Of a stretch of 64,000 bases of DNA, positions 34,863 to 45,459 are shown in pieces. The DNA is from Pseudomonas sp. MH9.2 (GTDB taxonomy: Bacteria; Pseudomonadota; Gammaproteobacteria; Pseudomonadales; Pseudomonadaceae). Below the pieces are notes generated by a model, which was not told the origin of the DNA, made no database searches, and was given only the letters and a program-made list of their open reading frames with translations. The DNA is taken from NCBI RefSeq assembly GCF_034353875.1, contig NZ_CP133784.1, forward strand, positions 1,364,001 to 1,428,000, read 5' to 3'. The position numbers were made by a program, and so were the translations under genes. Every line of letters starts with the position of its first letter. The stretch's first letter is position 1.

Positions 34863-34914
34863 CTTGAAACTCCTAATGAACCCCAGTGTGTTAAGTAAAA
34901 CGTGTAGCGCCGCG

Positions 34915-36216
34915 TCAGTTCAGGTAAGGGGACCAGGAAGGTTCTCTGACTTCGCCTTGAGCGGTAGGAAGCGGGAGCCTTACGCGTCCATTAATGGACA
35001 CGAGCATCAAGACTCCCCGGCCCTGCTGGCGGGTGGCGTAGATTACCATGGTGCCGTTGGGTGCGACAGTAGGCGACTCATCAAGGTTGCTATCTGTGAG
35101 GATTTTTACTGTACCGCGCTGCAAATCCTGCACTGCTACCTTGAAGTTTGTGAAGCCATCCTGACGATGAATCATTACCAACGTCTTTTCATCGGCCGAC
35201 AGTTTAGGGTTGGCGTTGTAGTTACCTATAAAGGTCACACGCTCGGCACCGCCGCCGTTGATGCTGGTTTTGTATACCTGTGGCTTGCCACCACGGTCGG
35301 ACGTGAAGTAGATCGTCGAACCATCCTTGCCGAAGAACGGTTCGGTGTCGATCGCCCCGTCATTGGTCACGCGACTCAATTGACGCGAGGCCAGGTTCAT
35401 CACGTAAATTTCCGGGTTGCCGTCTTTGGAAAGCACGAACGCCAACTTGCTACCGTCCGGAGACCACGCAGGCGCGCCATTGAGGCCTTCGAAGTTGGTG
35501 ATTTGTTCACGGCGACCCGTATCGATATGCTGGACGAAAATACGCGGACGCTTCTGTTCGAACGACACATAGGCGATACGCTTGCCATCTGGAGCGAAAC
35601 GCGGCGACAGAATCGGTTCACGCGACTGCAACAGAGTCACTGCCCGCGCACCGTCATAATCCGAACGCTGCAGAGTGAAGCGCGTATTGTTTTCGGAGAA
35701 ACGCTCGGCGGTGACGTACAGCATGCGCGTCGAGAAAGCACCCTTGATACCGGTGAGTTTCTCGAACGACTGGTCGGCGATGAAGTGCGCCATGTCGCGC
35801 AACTGATCGGTCGTGCCAGAGACGTTACCCGTCAACACTTGCTGCTCGGTCGCGACATTGAACAGTGCGTACTGGATCTGCAGACGACCGCCCGCAGGAA
35901 CGATGCTGCCTACCATCAAGTACTGCGCACCGAGCGCCTTCCAATCGCGATAGATGACCTCGCTGGCCGAGGTCGGCAAGCTGATCATGTTCTGCTTTGG
36001 AATCGGTGAGTAATAGCCCGAGTTACGCAGGTCATTGCTGATGATTTCCGACATGTCCTCGGGCAAGACGTTACCGCCCTGCCAGCCAAAAGGCACAACG
36101 GCAATCGGAGTGGCACGGTCACTACCACTGGTGACCATGATGTTCTTTTCTTCTGCAGCGACCATTCCCGCTGCACAGCAAAGAACGACAAGCAGTCCTC
36201 GAAGGATGTTAATCAC
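34915..36216 (-). CDS. tolB: Tol-Pal periplasmic protein TolB
   Basis: A 433-residue periplasmic protein that shuttles between Pal and TolA. A signal peptide ([21 protein letters not shown]) precedes the N-terminal domain (about residues 25-160) and a six-bladed beta-propeller of WD40-like TolB repeats with recurrent [13 protein letters not shown] motifs ([57 protein letters not shown]). The start is GTG at 36216, and the four bases GTGA overlap the tolA stop, so they are translationally coupled. Confidence 0.98.
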   Translation of the reverse strand: MINILRGLLVVLCCAAGMVAAEEKNIMVTSGSDRATPIAVVPFGWQGGNVLPEDMSEIISNDLRNSGYYSPIPKQNMISLPTSASEVIYRDWKALGAQYLMVGSIVPAGGRLQIQYALFNVATEQQVLTGNVSGTTDQLRDMAHFIADQSFEKLTGIKGAFSTRMLYVTAERFSENNTRFTLQRSDYDGARAVTLLQSREPILSPRFAPDGKRIAYVSFEQKRPRIFVQHIDTGRREQITNFEGLNGAPAWSPDGSKLAFVLSKDGNPEIYVMNLASRQLSRVTNDGAIDTEPFFGKDGSTIYFTSDRGGKPQVYKTSINGGGAERVTFIGNYNANPKLSADEKTLVMIHRQDGFTNFKVAVQDLQRGTVKILTDSNLDESPTVAPNGTMVIYATRQQGRGVLMLVSINGRVRLPLPTAQGEVREPSWSPYLN

Positions 36217-37304
36217 GGAGCTAGATCCTCTGGTGTGAATGTCATCTTGAATGAGCGATAGGGTTGGAAATCGGCTGGCTTCATACCCTGCATTTCGGTC
36301 AAACGACCAATGTTTTTAACAGCAGCCACGGCCGAACTGTCGTAAGACGCATCGCCACTGGACTTGGAAACACTGACCGATGTCACCGTACCATCCGGCA
36401 ACATATTGATCTGCAGCACCACTTTCATGCCCTTGCGCGCCGACGGTGGGCGAGCCCAGCCTTCAGCAGCACGCGCACGAATCAGATCATCAAAGCTGCC
36501 CGCAGTTTCATCGCCCTGTTCATCTGCCAACGCCTGCTGCCGTTCCGTTTTATCGGAGAGCAATTCAGCCAAGGCTTGCGCCTTCTTGTCTTCAGCAGAT
36601 TTACGCGCGGCTTCTGTTGCCTTTTTGGCAGCATCGGCAGTCGCTTTTTTCTTGGCGTCGTCGGTGGCTTTTTTCTTCGCGTCGTCAGCGGCTTTTTTCT
36701 TAGCGTCTTCCGCGACTTTCTTCTTCGCGTCATCGGCAGCCTGCTTCTTGGCTTCTTCAGCCGCGGCTTTCTTCGCGTCTTCTTCGGCCTTTTTCTTCGC
36801 GTCTTCTTCGGCTTTCTTCTTGGCTATATCAGCCAATTTTTTTTCTTCGACCTTTTTAGCATCAGCGGTCTTTTTGGCTTCGTCAGCTTTCTTGGCATCA
36901 TCGGCTTTCTTGGCCTCATCAGCCTTCTGCTCTGCTTTCTGCGCGTCCTCAGCCTTTTTCTCTTCGGCTTTTTGAGCCGCCTCTTCTTTCTTTTGTTCCG
37001 CAGCTTTTACAGCTTCCTGTTTTAGCTGCTCGATTTTTTTCGTTTCCAGTTGCTCGACTTCAGTTTGCCGGGCAGCCGTTTTCTTCGCCTCACCGGCAAT
37101 TTTCTGATTGGTCTGGGTCGTTGCCTGGCTTTTAGACTTCAACTGATACAGGGTCGCCTGAACGATAGGCCTGGCTTCCGGCAGATCCGGGGTCATGGCA
37201 AAGCTGACAAAGAGCATGCCAAATATCAGGATGTGCAGGGCCACAGCCCAGACGCTGGGCCAGAAGTAGCTTTCCGAGGCGGACGGCTCTCGCTGTTGGT
37301 GCAT
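36213..37304 (-). CDS. tolA: Tol-Pal bridging protein TolA
   Basis: A 363-residue inner-membrane protein that spans the periplasm to join TolQR with TolB/Pal. It has one N-terminal helix (about residues 14-36, [19 protein letters not shown]), a very long Lys/Ala/Glu/Asp helix (domain II, about 70-260), and a compact C-terminal domain (about 275-363, [19 protein letters not shown] to [11 protein letters not shown]). The helical domain consists of short [18 protein letters not shown] repeats. It overlaps tolR by one base and tolB by four. Confidence 0.98.
   Translation of the reverse strand: MHQQREPSASESYFWPSVWAVALHILIFGMLFVSFAMTPDLPEARPIVQATLYQLKSKSQATTQTNQKIAGEAKKTAARQTEVEQLETKKIEQLKQEAVKAAEQKKEEAAQKAEEKKAEDAQKAEQKADEAKKADDAKKADEAKKTADAKKVEEKKLADIAKKKAEEDAKKKAEEDAKKAAAEEAKKQAADDAKKKVAEDAKKKAADDAKKKATDDAKKKATADAAKKATEAARKSAEDKKAQALAELLSDKTERQQALADEQGDETAGSFDDLIRARAAEGWARPPSARKGMKVVLQINMLPDGTVTSVSVSKSSGDASYDSSAVAAVKNIGRLTEMQGMKPADFQPYRSFKMTFTPEDLAP
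36590..37060 (-). repeat. tolA: Low-complexity repeat tract within tolA
   Basis: A stretch of degenerate short direct repeats rich in GAC GCC AAG AAG-type codons, giving the Lys/Ala/Asp/Glu helix. Units such as GACGATGCCAAGAAAAAAGC recur with small changes. Such tracts vary in length between strains by slippage or recombination. Confidence 0.85.
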
Positions 37305-37768
37305 CAGGGCGCCTCGGTAATCAAGCCAACATTACCGACCCCTGCTTTCTGCAGCCCGCCCATTGCGCCCATTACAGAGCCATAATCAACGGTTTTGTCA
37401 CCACGGATAAAGACCTGGGTCTGCTTGCCGCTTTCACGACCGGCGCTGATGATTTTGGTCACCGCGCTGGTCATCTGGGGCAACGTCATGGCTTTGTCCA
37501 TCTGTTTATCGGTATCGACTTCACTGCCAAGGTTCCAGTAATAGGTCTTGTCAGCCTTGATCGAAATAGTCAGAACCTGAGTGTTGTTGTCCTGCGGCAA
37601 GGCCTCACTGGAGACTTTGGGCAGGTCGACTTTCACGCCCTGATTGAGCATCGGCGCGGTGACCATGAAAATGACCAGCAACACCAACATCACGTCGATG
37701 TAAGGCACCACGTTCATTTCGGCAACCGGCTTGCGGCGTTTGCGGCGAACTCGAGCGATTAAAGCCAT
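37304..37768 (-). CDS. tolR: Tol-Pal proton-channel protein TolR
   Basis: A 154-residue ExbD/TolR-family protein that uses the proton gradient with TolQ. A basic cytoplasmic tail (ARVRRKRRKPVAEM) leads into one membrane helix (about residues 21-40, VVPYIDVMLVLLVIFMVTAP) with the proton-carrying Asp in PYIDVML. A periplasmic domain (about 50-150) follows. It starts 14 bases after tolQ and its stop overlaps the tolA ATG by one base. Confidence 0.98.
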   Translation of the reverse strand: MALIARVRRKRRKPVAEMNVVPYIDVMLVLLVIFMVTAPMLNQGVKVDLPKVSSEALPQDNNTQVLTISIKADKTYYWNLGSEVDTDKQMDKAMTLPQMTSAVTKIISAGRESGKQTQVFIRGDKTVDYGSVMGAMGGLQKAGVGNVGLITEAP

Positions 37769-37782
37769 TGGGAATTACCTGC

Positions 37783-38478
37783 TCACTCTTCGCTGGTGTG
37801 CACTTTACGGTGCAGGATCGCCTGGAACTCATCGGCGAACGTGTAGTAACGGCTGATCAACAGTTCACCGCGAGCGGCAAAACGGTTGTAGGCGATTACT
37901 GCCGGGATAGCGGCGAATAGACCAATAGCGGTTGCGACCAGGGCTTCGGAAATACCCGGTGCAACAGTCGCCAGGGTGGCTTGCTGGACGGTCGCCAGAC
38001 CACGGAAGGAGTTCATGATCCCCCATACTGTACCGAACAAACCGATGTAGGGGCTGGTGGAGCCGACAGTCGCAAGAAAGGGCAGGCCCTGCTCCAGCTT
38101 CTCTTCCTCACGGGAAATGGCCACGCGCATGGCTCGAGCCACGCCTTCCATGACCGCATCAGGATCGACACCTGGCTGCTGACGCAGACGGGAGAACTCC
38201 TTGAAACCGGCGCGAAAGATTTGCTCAACGCCTGAGTCAGGGTCTGGATTGCTCCCGGCCTGACGGTAGAGTTTGGACAGATCAATACCCGACCAGAAAC
38301 GCTCTTCAAAGCTCTCCAGTGCACGACGAGCTGCGCGCAGCATATTGCCACGCTGAAAAATCACGACCCACGAGGTGATTGAGGCACCCACCAGAATCAG
38401 CATGACCAACTGAACAACGATGCTGGCATTGCTGACCATACTCCACATGGAGGAATGGTCGACGACGTTAGCTTCCAC
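37783..38478 (-). CDS. tolQ: Tol-Pal proton-channel protein TolQ
   Basis: A 231-residue ExbB/TolQ/MotA-family inner-membrane protein with three helices: about residues 17-40 ([20 protein letters not shown]), 135-160 and 168-190 ([21 protein letters not shown]). It forms the pentameric motor around TolR. The start is GTG at 38478, with AGGAG about 9 bases upstream, inside ybgC. It overlaps ybgC by 11 bases. Confidence 0.98.
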   Translation of the reverse strand: MEANVVDHSSMWSMVSNASIVVQLVMLILVGASITSWVVIFQRGNMLRAARRALESFEERFWSGIDLSKLYRQAGSNPDPDSGVEQIFRAGFKEFSRLRQQPGVDPDAVMEGVARAMRVAISREEEKLEQGLPFLATVGSTSPYIGLFGTVWGIMNSFRGLATVQQATLATVAPGISEALVATAIGLFAAIPAVIAYNRFAARGELLISRYYTFADEFQAILHRKVHTSEE

Positions 38479-38935
38479 GCTTTATCTCCTGCTCTAAATG
38501 TGTACCCGCGCCGCTCTGGCCGGCAAAGGCCGCACGCAAAGCTTCGGGAATGGCCCGGGGTTTCAAACTATCGGCGCGTACACACGCCACCAGAAACTGC
38601 CCCTCGCAGAGCAGTGTTTCATCCGCAGCCCGCCTGACCTGCTGCCGAAATCGCAGGCTGGCGCGGTTCAATTCAATGACGTCAGCGCTTATCAATAGCT
38701 CGTCGTCCAATCGCGCCGGCTTGTGATAGCGCGCCTCGCTGGAATGCACGACGAACAACAAGTTCTCCCCTGCAAGCTCCGACTGAGCAAAGCCCAACTC
38801 CCGCAGTCGCTCGGTTCGAGCCCGCTCCATGAACTTCAAATAGTTGACGTAGTAAACGATGCCGCCAGCATCGGTGTCCTCGTAATAAACGCGACAGCGA
38901 TGTGCGAACGACTGAACCCCGTTTTGCGCGCGCAT
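38468..38935 (-). CDS. ybgC: Tol-Pal-associated acyl-CoA thioesterase
   Basis: A 155-residue hotdog-fold thioesterase. The active-site segment [26 protein letters not shown] (visible around residues 18-43) has the catalytic Asp in DTDAGG. In E. coli YbgC acts on acyl-CoA or acyl-ACP and interacts with phospholipid synthesis proteins. It is the first gene of the ybgC-tolQRAB-pal-cpoB run; GAGGAG lies about 13 bases before the ATG. Its promoter probably lies in the 140-base gap after ruvB's start side, at 38936-39075, together with the ruvB stop. Confidence 0.95.
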   Translation of the reverse strand: MRAQNGVQSFAHRCRVYYEDTDAGGIVYYVNYLKFMERARTERLRELGFAQSELAGENLLFVVHSSEARYHKPARLDDELLISADVIELNRASLRFRQQVRRAADETLLCEGQFLVACVRADSLKPRAIPEALRAAFAGQSGAGTHLEQEIKRGS

Positions 38936-39075
38936 ACTCTAGTGCTTACTCCTCAGGTTGCCAATCCGCCAGGCGACTGTTTTTCATTGTTTTTCAGCTA
39001 ATTGCCGACCAGAACCGCACATCAGCCTGTCAGACCACCAAAACCCCGAATAAATCGGTGCCTTGATAGTTTTAA

Positions 39076-40131
39076 TTATTCGCCCCCTTCGTCGACAAAA
39101 TCGCTGGCGACTGGCATGTCCCCCATCCGTGACGGGATGTTCAAACCAAAGTGCAGGTAGGCGTGCCGGGTAACGACACGTCCACGAGGGGTACGCATGA
39201 TATAGCCTTGCTGGATCAAATAGGGCTCGAGTACGTCTTCAATTGTGTGCCGTTCTTCACTGATCGCTGCAGCGAGGCTGTCGACACCCACCGGGCCGCC
39301 ATCGAACTTCTCGATCATCGTCAGCAATAGACGTCGATCCTGGTGGTCGAAACCACGCTCATCGATATCCAGCAGGTTCAGCGCCAGATCGGCAATCGGC
39401 TTGGTGATATGACCGGTGGCACGCACTTCTGCGAAGTCACGCACACGACGCAGCAAGCGGTTGGCGATACGCGGCGTACCCCGAGCACGACGGGCAATCT
39501 CAAAGGCACCCTCGGGCTCGATAGGCAGCCCCAAAATACCGGCAGAGCGCATGACGATGGTCGCCAGATCAGCAGTGTTATAGAACTCCAGACGCTGAAC
39601 AATGCCGAAGCGATCACGCAGCGGGTTGGTCAACATGCCCGCACGCGTGGTGGCCCCCACCAGCGTAAACGGTGGCAAATCGAGCTTGATCGAACGCGCA
39701 GCAGGACCTTCGCCGATCATGATGTCGAGCTGAAAATCTTCCATCGCCGGGTACAACACTTCTTCGACAATGGGCGAGAGCCGATGAATCTCGTCGATGA
39801 ACAGCACATCGTTGGGCTCGAGATTGGTCAATATCGCCGCCAAATCACCGGGACGCTCAAGCACCGGCCCCGAGGTACTCTTGATGGAGACCGACATCTC
39901 CTGGGCAATAATATGCGCCAGAGTGGTCTTGCCCAGACCCGGCGGGCCGAAAATCAAGGTGTGATCCAACGCTTCGCTACGTCCACGCGCAGCCTGGATG
40001 AACAACTCCATTTGCTCGCGCACGGTGGGCTGGCCAATGTAATCGGCCAGGCTTAATGGACGGATTGCACGATCCAGCTGCTCATCACGATCACGGCCTG
40101 TGGAGGTTATCAAACGGTCAGCGTCGAGCAC
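39076..40131 (-). CDS. ruvB: Holliday junction helicase ATPase RuvB
   Basis: A 351-residue AAA+ motor that drives branch migration with RuvA. Walker A is [13 protein letters not shown] (about residues 61-73), Walker [11 protein letters not shown], sensor 1 [11 protein letters not shown] and arginine-finger region LRDRFGI; a winged-helix domain closes the chain (HLGFNIPSRM-like end reads [10 protein letters not shown]). The start is GTG at 40131, directly adjoining the ruvA stop, with AAAGGA in the end of ruvA. Confidence 0.98.
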   Translation of the reverse strand: MLDADRLITSTGRDRDEQLDRAIRPLSLADYIGQPTVREQMELFIQAARGRSEALDHTLIFGPPGLGKTTLAHIIAQEMSVSIKSTSGPVLERPGDLAAILTNLEPNDVLFIDEIHRLSPIVEEVLYPAMEDFQLDIMIGEGPAARSIKLDLPPFTLVGATTRAGMLTNPLRDRFGIVQRLEFYNTADLATIVMRSAGILGLPIEPEGAFEIARRARGTPRIANRLLRRVRDFAEVRATGHITKPIADLALNLLDIDERGFDHQDRRLLLTMIEKFDGGPVGVDSLAAAISEERHTIEDVLEPYLIQQGYIMRTPRGRVVTRHAYLHFGLNIPSRMGDMPVASDFVDEGGE

Positions 40132-40740
40132 TTAAGCCATTCCTTTCAAAGCACGTCGAATCAGATCTTCACTGCTCAAATCTTTTTCCTTGATCGCAGA
40201 TACCGCCTTGCTGGCTTCCTGAGGTTTGTAACCCAGGGAAATCAGCGCACTGACCGCATCGGCTTCGGCCGTCGCCACCAGTGGCTCGGCGTTAGGCCCG
40301 TTTGAAACCAGGGTAAAGGTGCCCGGCAAGGATTCCCACGCTTTGAAACGATCCTTGAGCTCGACCAGCAAACGCTCGGCGGTTTTCTTGCCGACGCCCG
40401 GAATCCGGGTCAAGGCCGAGGTGTCCTGAGCCTGAACGCAGCGAACCAGCTCATCCACTTCCAAGCCGGACATCAGCGCCAATGCCAGTTTCGGACCGAC
40501 ACCATTGAGGCGAATCAGCTCACGAAACAGTTCACGCTCGCGCTTTTCGAAGAAACCGTAAAGCAGGTGCGCGTCCTCACGAACCACCAGATGGGTGTGC
40601 AAGGTCACCGGTTCGCCAACATGGGGCAGCCGATACAGAGTCGTCATGGGCACTTCCAGCTCATAGCCGACGCCGTTGACATCCAGTACCAGGTGCGGCG
40701 GATGTTTTTCAGCCAAGAAGCCGCGTAACCGTCCAATCAC
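40132..40740 (-). CDS. ruvA: Holliday junction-binding protein RuvA
   Basis: A 202-residue junction-recognition subunit. It has an N-terminal OB fold ([31 protein letters not shown]), two helix-hairpin-helix motifs ([15 protein letters not shown] and [16 protein letters not shown]) and a C-terminal RuvB-binding domain (about 155-202). The start is GTG at 40740 with AAGGA 8 bases upstream. It shares a transcript with ruvB and follows ruvC by 115 bases. Confidence 0.98.
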   Translation of the reverse strand: MIGRLRGFLAEKHPPHLVLDVNGVGYELEVPMTTLYRLPHVGEPVTLHTHLVVREDAHLLYGFFEKRERELFRELIRLNGVGPKLALALMSGLEVDELVRCVQAQDTSALTRIPGVGKKTAERLLVELKDRFKAWESLPGTFTLVSNGPNAEPLVATAEADAVSALISLGYKPQEASKAVSAIKEKDLSSEDLIRRALKGMA

Positions 40741-40855
40741 GTATCAGATCCTTTCTCGTGGCCCGTCATAAGTATGACGTTGGCACAAATAATGGTCGCA
40801 ATCATTACAGGAGTGAGAAGACCTGCAAGCTAAAAAGTTTGAGCCGATGATGCTA

Positions 40856-41380
40856 TCAGAGACGCAGCCGCCCGCCGCGACTGCGTGCGGTATTCAAGCC
40901 GTGCGGTATCAGGCTCGAACGCGTATGTGCATGACACAGTGCGATAGCCAGGGCGTCGGAGGCGTCGATCTGAGGTTTCGTCGTCAGTTTGAGCAAATGC
41001 ATGACCATCATCATTACCTGCTCTTTATTGGCGCCACCGGTCCCGGCCACCGCCTGCTTGACCTGAGTCGCGGTGTACTCGGCGATCTCCAGACTCTCTT
41101 CAGCACCGGCAACAATGGCCGCGCCACGCGCCTGACCCAGCTTGAGCGCGGAATCGGCGTTACGCGCCATAAACACTTTCTCGATACCCATGGTCACGGG
41201 ACCGTACGTCTGAATGACCTCACGTACACCGCGATACACAATCTGCAAACGCTCGTGCAGCAGACCGCTGCCGGTGCGAATACAGCCCGAGGCCACGTAC
41301 ACACAGCCGCGACCGGTGTCCCGCACCACGCCATAGCCGGTGATTCGCGAACCGGGGTCGATACCAAGAATAAGAGTCAT
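40856..41380 (-). CDS. ruvC: Holliday junction resolvase RuvC
   Basis: A 174-residue RNase H-fold endonuclease that cuts Holliday junctions. The four acidic catalytic residues are seen in [14 protein letters not shown] (Asp8), MGIEKVF and the pair in [15 protein letters not shown]. Length matches E. coli RuvC (173). It lies 128 bases downstream of yebC and 115 bases upstream of ruvA, all on the same strand. Confidence 0.98.
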   Translation of the reverse strand: MTLILGIDPGSRITGYGVVRDTGRGCVYVASGCIRTGSGLLHERLQIVYRGVREVIQTYGPVTMGIEKVFMARNADSALKLGQARGAAIVAGAEESLEIAEYTATQVKQAVAGTGGANKEQVMMMVMHLLKLTTKPQIDASDALAIALCHAHTRSSLIPHGLNTARSRGGRLRL

Positions 41381-41508
41381 AACGCCTGCAGCTTAATAAG
41401 TGACGCACACAATTGAACGCAGCATAAAGGCAGAAGCCGGAGGCCGATAGCGCGTGAGTATCACGGCTTCGTACCTCCGGCCTCAAATCCAGAACTGACA
41501 GGCACCTA

Positions 41509-42255
41509 TCAGCCGAGCTGTTCCATGACCTCGTCCGGAATTTCCGCATTGGAATAGACGTTTTGCACGTCATCCAGGTCCTCGAGCATGTCGATCAGCT
41601 TGAGTACCTTTTCAGCCGTTTCCAGATCGAGTACAGCGCTGGTCGTCGGCAACATGACGATTTCCGCGTCGAGTGCCTTGAAACCGGCAGCCTCCAGCGC
41701 ATTCCGCACGGCATAGAACCCCGAGAAGGAAGTGAACACATCAATGGAGCCATCCTCATGGGTGACCACATCATCGGCATCCGCTTCCATCGCGGCTTCC
41801 ATAAGCGCGTCTTCATCAACGCCAGGCGCGAATGAAATCTGCCCTTTACGATCAAACAGATAAGCCACCGAACCATCAGTGCCCAGGTTGCCGCCGCATT
41901 TTGTGAACGCGTGGCGAACAGCTGCGGCAGTGCGGTTGCGATTGTCAGTCATGGTTTCGACCATGACGGCCACACCACCCGGACCATAGCCTTCGTAACC
42001 GAGCTCTTCGACATCATCACCTTCGGCAGCGCCAGCACCTCGCGCCACGGCACGATCGATCGTGTCGCGCGTCATGTTCGCACCAAGCGCCTTGTCCAAT
42101 GCCAGACGCAGACGCGGGTTCGACCCCGGATCACCCCCACCTTGACGGGCAGCGACAGTCAGTTCGCGAATCCACTTGGTGAAAATCTTGCCTTTCTTGG
42201 CATCCTGACGCTCTTTGCGGTGCTTGATGTTCGCCCACTTAGAATGACCTGCCAT
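41509..42255 (-). CDS. yebC: YebC/PmpR-family regulator or translation factor
   Basis: A 248-residue YebC/TACO1-family protein with the invariant start [25 protein letters not shown] and the three-domain layout. PmpR in P. aeruginosa (PA0964) is a member that represses the pqsR quorum gene; other YebC proteins aid translation of proline-rich stretches. Which role applies here is unknown. The ATG at 42255 opens the conserved start; an in-frame start at 42285 adds ten residues of no homology. It sits between aspS and ruvC, the usual order. Confidence 0.96.
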   Translation of the reverse strand: MAGHSKWANIKHRKERQDAKKGKIFTKWIRELTVAARQGGGDPGSNPRLRLALDKALGANMTRDTIDRAVARGAGAAEGDDVEELGYEGYGPGGVAVMVETMTDNRNRTAAAVRHAFTKCGGNLGTDGSVAYLFDRKGQISFAPGVDEDALMEAAMEADADDVVTHEDGSIDVFTSFSGFYAVRNALEAAGFKALDAEIVMLPTTSAVLDLETAEKVLKLIDMLEDLDDVQNVYSNAEIPDEVMEQLG

Positions 42256-42378
42256 AACTCGCTCCGAATTCTTTTTGAAACACACTCACCTTTCGCCCAA
42301 TGAACACGAGCAAAAAGCTTCAACAAAATCAGGACCCGACCCAGAGCGCATCATCAAGATGATGCGCCCTGCTCAGCG

Positions 42379-44154
42379 TCATTCAGCCTTGGGCTGCTCG
42401 CGCAAACGGATGTGCAGCTCGCGCAATGCCTTGGCATCAACCACGCCTGGGGCCTGGGTCATGACATCGGCAGCGCTCTGGGTTTTCGGGAACGCGATCA
42501 CTTCACGGATCGATTGAGCGCCGGTCATCAACATCACCAGACGGTCCAGACCGAAAGCCAAACCACCGTGCGGTGGCGCGCCGAACTTCAGAGCGTCGAG
42601 CAGGAAGCCGAACTTCTCTTGCTGTTCGTCTGCTTCGATACCCAGCAGACGGAAGACCGCTTGCTGCATCTCCTTGCGGTGGATACGGATTGACCCCCCG
42701 CCCAACTCGGTACCGTTAAGGACCATGTCGTAAGCACGGGACAATGCCGTAGCCGGGTTGGCCTCAAGCTCTTCAGGGCTGCATTTGGGTGCAGTGAACG
42801 GGTGATGCAGCGCGCTGAAGCTGCCGTCATCGTTCTCTTCGAACATCGGGAAGTCGACAACCCACATCGGTGCCCACTCGCACGTGTGCAGCTTCAGGTC
42901 GTTACCGACCTTGATCCGCAATGCGCCCAAGGCTTCACTGACGATCTTGGATTTGTCTGCGCCGAAGAACACGATGTCGCCATCGACGGCACCCACACGG
43001 TCCAGAATCACCTTGAGGTTTTCCTCAGGGATGAACTTGACGATTGGAGACTGCAGGCCTTCGGCGCCCTTGGCGCGCTCGTTGACCTTGATGTAAGCCA
43101 GGCCTTTAGCGCCGTAGATGCTGACGAACTTGGTGTATTCGTCGATCTGACTGCGCGGCATGCTCGCGGCACCCGGTACACGCAGGGCTGCGACACGACC
43201 TTTAGGATCGTTGGCTGGACCGCTGAACACCTTGAACTCTACGGCGTTGAGCTGATCGGCAACATCGACCAGTTCCAGCGGGTTACGCAGGTCCGGCTTG
43301 TCGGAGCCATAACGACGCATGGCTTCTGCGAACGTCATGTGCGGAAAGTCGCCGAACTCCAGGTCCAGCACTTCCTTGAACAGCTGACGAATCATCTTCT
43401 CGGTGATACCGATGATGTCTGCTTCATTCAGGAAGCTGGTCTCGATGTCGATCTGGGTGAATTCCGGCTGGCGGTCAGCACGCAGGTCTTCATCGCGGAA
43501 GCACTTGGCGATCTGGTAGTAACGATCGAAGCCAGCGACCATCAGCAACTGCTTGAATAGCTGCGGGGATTGCGGCAAGGCAAAGAAACTGCCTGGGTGG
43601 GTACGACTCGGTACCAGATAGTCGCGAGCGCCTTCCGGTGTAGCACGGGTAAGGATCGGCGTCTCGACATCGAGAAAGCCGTTTTCATCCAGATAGCGAC
43701 GGATGCTGGTGGTGATGCGCGAACGCAAGCGCAGCTTTTCCGCCATTTCCGGACGACGCAGATCGATGAAGCGATAACGCAGGCGCGTTTCTTCACCAAC
43801 GTCGGAGAACTCGTTCAGCGGGAACGGCGGTGTTTCCGACTCGTTCAGCACTTCGAGCTCATAGCCCAGCACTTCGATACCGCCGGACGCCATGTTCGCA
43901 TTAACTGCGCCAGCAGGACGTGCGCGCACCTTACCGGTGATCTTGACCACGTATTCGCTGCGCACGCGGTCGGCGGCAGCAAAGGTGTCAGCGCGATCAG
44001 GGTCGAACACCACCTGAGCCAAGCCTTCACGATCACGGATATCGAGGAAAATGACCCCGCCATGATCACGACGACGGTGGACCCATCCGCAAAGGGTAAT
44101 TTCCTGACCTTCCAGGCTCTCGTTCAGTTGGCCGCAATAATGGCTGCGCATCAT
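42379..44154 (-). CDS. aspS: Aspartyl-tRNA synthetase (probably non-discriminating)
   Basis: A 591-residue bacterial-type class IIb synthetase. It has an N-terminal OB anticodon-binding domain (about residues 1-105), class II motif 1, motif 2 (around [18 protein letters not shown]), a GAD insert domain (about 300-420), and motif 3 ([15 protein letters not shown]). His31, in RRRDHGGV, matches the residue linked to relaxed tRNA selection in the P. aeruginosa enzyme, so it probably also charges tRNA-Asn with Asp, to be amidated by GatCAB. It heads the aspS-yebC-ruvCAB run. Confidence 0.97.
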   Translation of the reverse strand: MMRSHYCGQLNESLEGQEITLCGWVHRRRDHGGVIFLDIRDREGLAQVVFDPDRADTFAAADRVRSEYVVKITGKVRARPAGAVNANMASGGIEVLGYELEVLNESETPPFPLNEFSDVGEETRLRYRFIDLRRPEMAEKLRLRSRITTSIRRYLDENGFLDVETPILTRATPEGARDYLVPSRTHPGSFFALPQSPQLFKQLLMVAGFDRYYQIAKCFRDEDLRADRQPEFTQIDIETSFLNEADIIGITEKMIRQLFKEVLDLEFGDFPHMTFAEAMRRYGSDKPDLRNPLELVDVADQLNAVEFKVFSGPANDPKGRVAALRVPGAASMPRSQIDEYTKFVSIYGAKGLAYIKVNERAKGAEGLQSPIVKFIPEENLKVILDRVGAVDGDIVFFGADKSKIVSEALGALRIKVGNDLKLHTCEWAPMWVVDFPMFEENDDGSFSALHHPFTAPKCSPEELEANPATALSRAYDMVLNGTELGGGSIRIHRKEMQQAVFRLLGIEADEQQEKFGFLLDALKFGAPPHGGLAFGLDRLVMLMTGAQSIREVIAFPKTQSAADVMTQAPGVVDAKALRELHIRLREQPKAE

Positions 44155-44281
44155 GATGGTGTTTTCACTTCTCGTAATTCGAAATTCGGTGGAGCTCTCG
44201 CCCTTCGCTTGCGCTCAATAGTGCAAGAACCTTGGCGTGCAGTTCAACCCGTCCGGCCTGCGCCACGTAGTAAGGCGGGGG

Positions 44282-44287
44282 ATTATA
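44282..44287 (-). promoter_or_regulatory. Possible -10 box of aspS
   Basis: On the minus strand a perfect TATAAT lies 128 bases upstream of the aspS start. The -35 match, about 17 bases further upstream, is poor, so this is only a candidate. Confidence 0.4.
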
Positions 44288-44391
44288 TAGGGTTAATGGA
44301 CACTGTGCAGCCGCCCGACCTGATCACGTCAACATATGTGCCTTCCACCTGACGAGAGCCCTGCCTGCAGCCCATGATCGCCCGGACAAGG

Positions 44392-44739
44392 TCACGCCAG
44401 GACCGAGGAAAGCGCTGTCGCATCGTTTTTTTGCAAATGAGCGACGCACACCACGCGAATCAGCCCGCTGAAATTTTTCACACCGCCATGGCGTAGATGC
44501 ACTTCTCGATCAACATAAGACAGGACTGCATTGACCGAGCAACTGTTGGAGCGGGCAATATCAGCCAAAATACCCCAGTACACTTCCTCCAGGCGCAAAC
44601 ATGTCGCCAACCCATTTAAGCGAACCGACCTCGAATGAGGACGCGCAAGGTTCATATTAAAATCCTCAACAAAGGGATCGTCTTGTATTTTTCCATAGCG
44701 GCCAGGATCTTGTAGCATACGCCCACTGCGTCGAATCAT
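44392..44739 (-). CDS. Ribbon-helix-helix domain protein
   Basis: A 115-residue protein with a C-terminal ribbon-helix-helix-like fold (about residues 37-100). The strand is RSVRLNGLATCLRLEEVYW and the helices lie in GILADIARSNSCSVNAVLSYVD and VKNFSGLIRVVCVAHL. It resembles the Arc-like RHH_4 proteins of pseudomonads, which may be DNA-binding regulators. The N-terminal 35 residues are basic and probably disordered. GGAGG lies 6 bases before the ATG. It is transcribed in the same direction as aspS, with a 237-base gap. Confidence 0.78.
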   Translation of the reverse strand: MIRRSGRMLQDPGRYGKIQDDPFVEDFNMNLARPHSRSVRLNGLATCLRLEEVYWGILADIARSNSCSVNAVLSYVDREVHLRHGGVKNFSGLIRVVCVAHLQKNDATALSSVLA

Positions 44740-44942
44740 TACAGCCTCCTTCACGTGCCGTCCATCTAATGCACATAAGCTGGACATCAATAAATATAAG
44801 AACCACCTTTATGTAAAGCCAATTAAATATTTCTGACCAGCAGAACAAACACACCAAGCCTGTAGGACATTGCTGCATTTCAGTGAGGATTATCGAGCGC
44901 AGCTAACTCGCCAATCGCCCCCCTGTACGACGGCCCCCTTAA

Positions 44943-45203
44943 CTATTCCATTCGTTGACTGCCCCCCGGAAAACAGGATAAGCAGCTATTTTTATGCACT
45001 CGATCATATAGAATATAACTCATTGAAAACAAAGGAATAATTTCGAAAAAAGCTGTCGTATCCAGATGATTTACTGGAAGAGAACGCAGACGAGCAACAA
45101 AGAAATGACGAGCAAACCACGCCAGTAACGCAAGCAGCGCAATTTGCAAACCACCATTATTTAATGTCAAGTAGCGAGCCAAGCATTCCTGCGACGCGCT
45201 CAT
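44943..45203 (-). CDS. Possible small membrane protein (second of a pair)
   Basis: An 86-residue open frame with one clear hydrophobic segment (about residues 18-34, LQIALLALLAWFARHFFVA) and a second weaker one (about 52-66). It begins 13 bases after the stop of another small membrane frame on the same strand, without a Shine-Dalgarno of its own. No homologue family is recognised. The region is AT-richer than its surroundings. It may be real and coupled to its partner, or a chance frame. Confidence 0.35.
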   Translation of the reverse strand: MSASQECLARYLTLNNGGLQIALLALLAWFARHFFVARLRSLPVNHLDTTAFFEIIPLFSMSYILYDRVHKNSCLSCFPGGSQRME

Positions 45204-45216
45204 GGGCTAACGAGCA

Positions 45217-45459
45217 CTAAGCCACTACGTAAACGGCCAACTCACTATTCACTTTATCGACCCGCTGAAAGGTGCTCAACACTATTGACTGCACCGCCCT
45301 TTCAAATACCATGCACAGGAGACTTAACACCGAAACTCCGATACACCAATAAACGTTACGGGCTTTAAAATGAATCACATACGCTTCTGACAGTGAACAA
45401 GAAAGACTGTCCATAATCGACTGACGATCTTCTTCGCCGCTATCGATATCGACGACCAT
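45217..45459 (-). CDS. Possible small membrane protein (first of a pair)
   Basis: An 80-residue open frame with an acidic N-terminus (MVVDIDSGEEDRQSIMDSLS) and one hydrophobic helix (about residues 38-55, WCIGVSVLSLLCMVFERAV). A purine run (AAGGGGG) precedes the ATG but very closely. No family is recognised. It would be co-transcribed with the frame beginning at 45203. Confidence 0.38.
   Translation of the reverse strand: MVVDIDSGEEDRQSIMDSLSCSLSEAYVIHFKARNVYWCIGVSVLSLLCMVFERAVQSIVLSTFQRVDKVNSELAVYVVA

Noticed and set aside
34789..36009. A 406-codon plus-strand frame over tolB
   Set aside because: Shadow of tolB, with no ribosome-binding site and no recognisable domain.
36264..37025. A 253-codon plus-strand frame that looks like a Leu/Phe-rich membrane protein
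   Set aside because: It is the complement of the Lys/Ala repeat of tolA. Lys and Glu codons read backwards give Phe and Leu.
36590..37060. Repeated units as a CRISPR array or tandem-repeat element
   Set aside because: The units are codon-length and degenerate within tolA; no regular repeat-spacer pattern exists here or elsewhere in the window.
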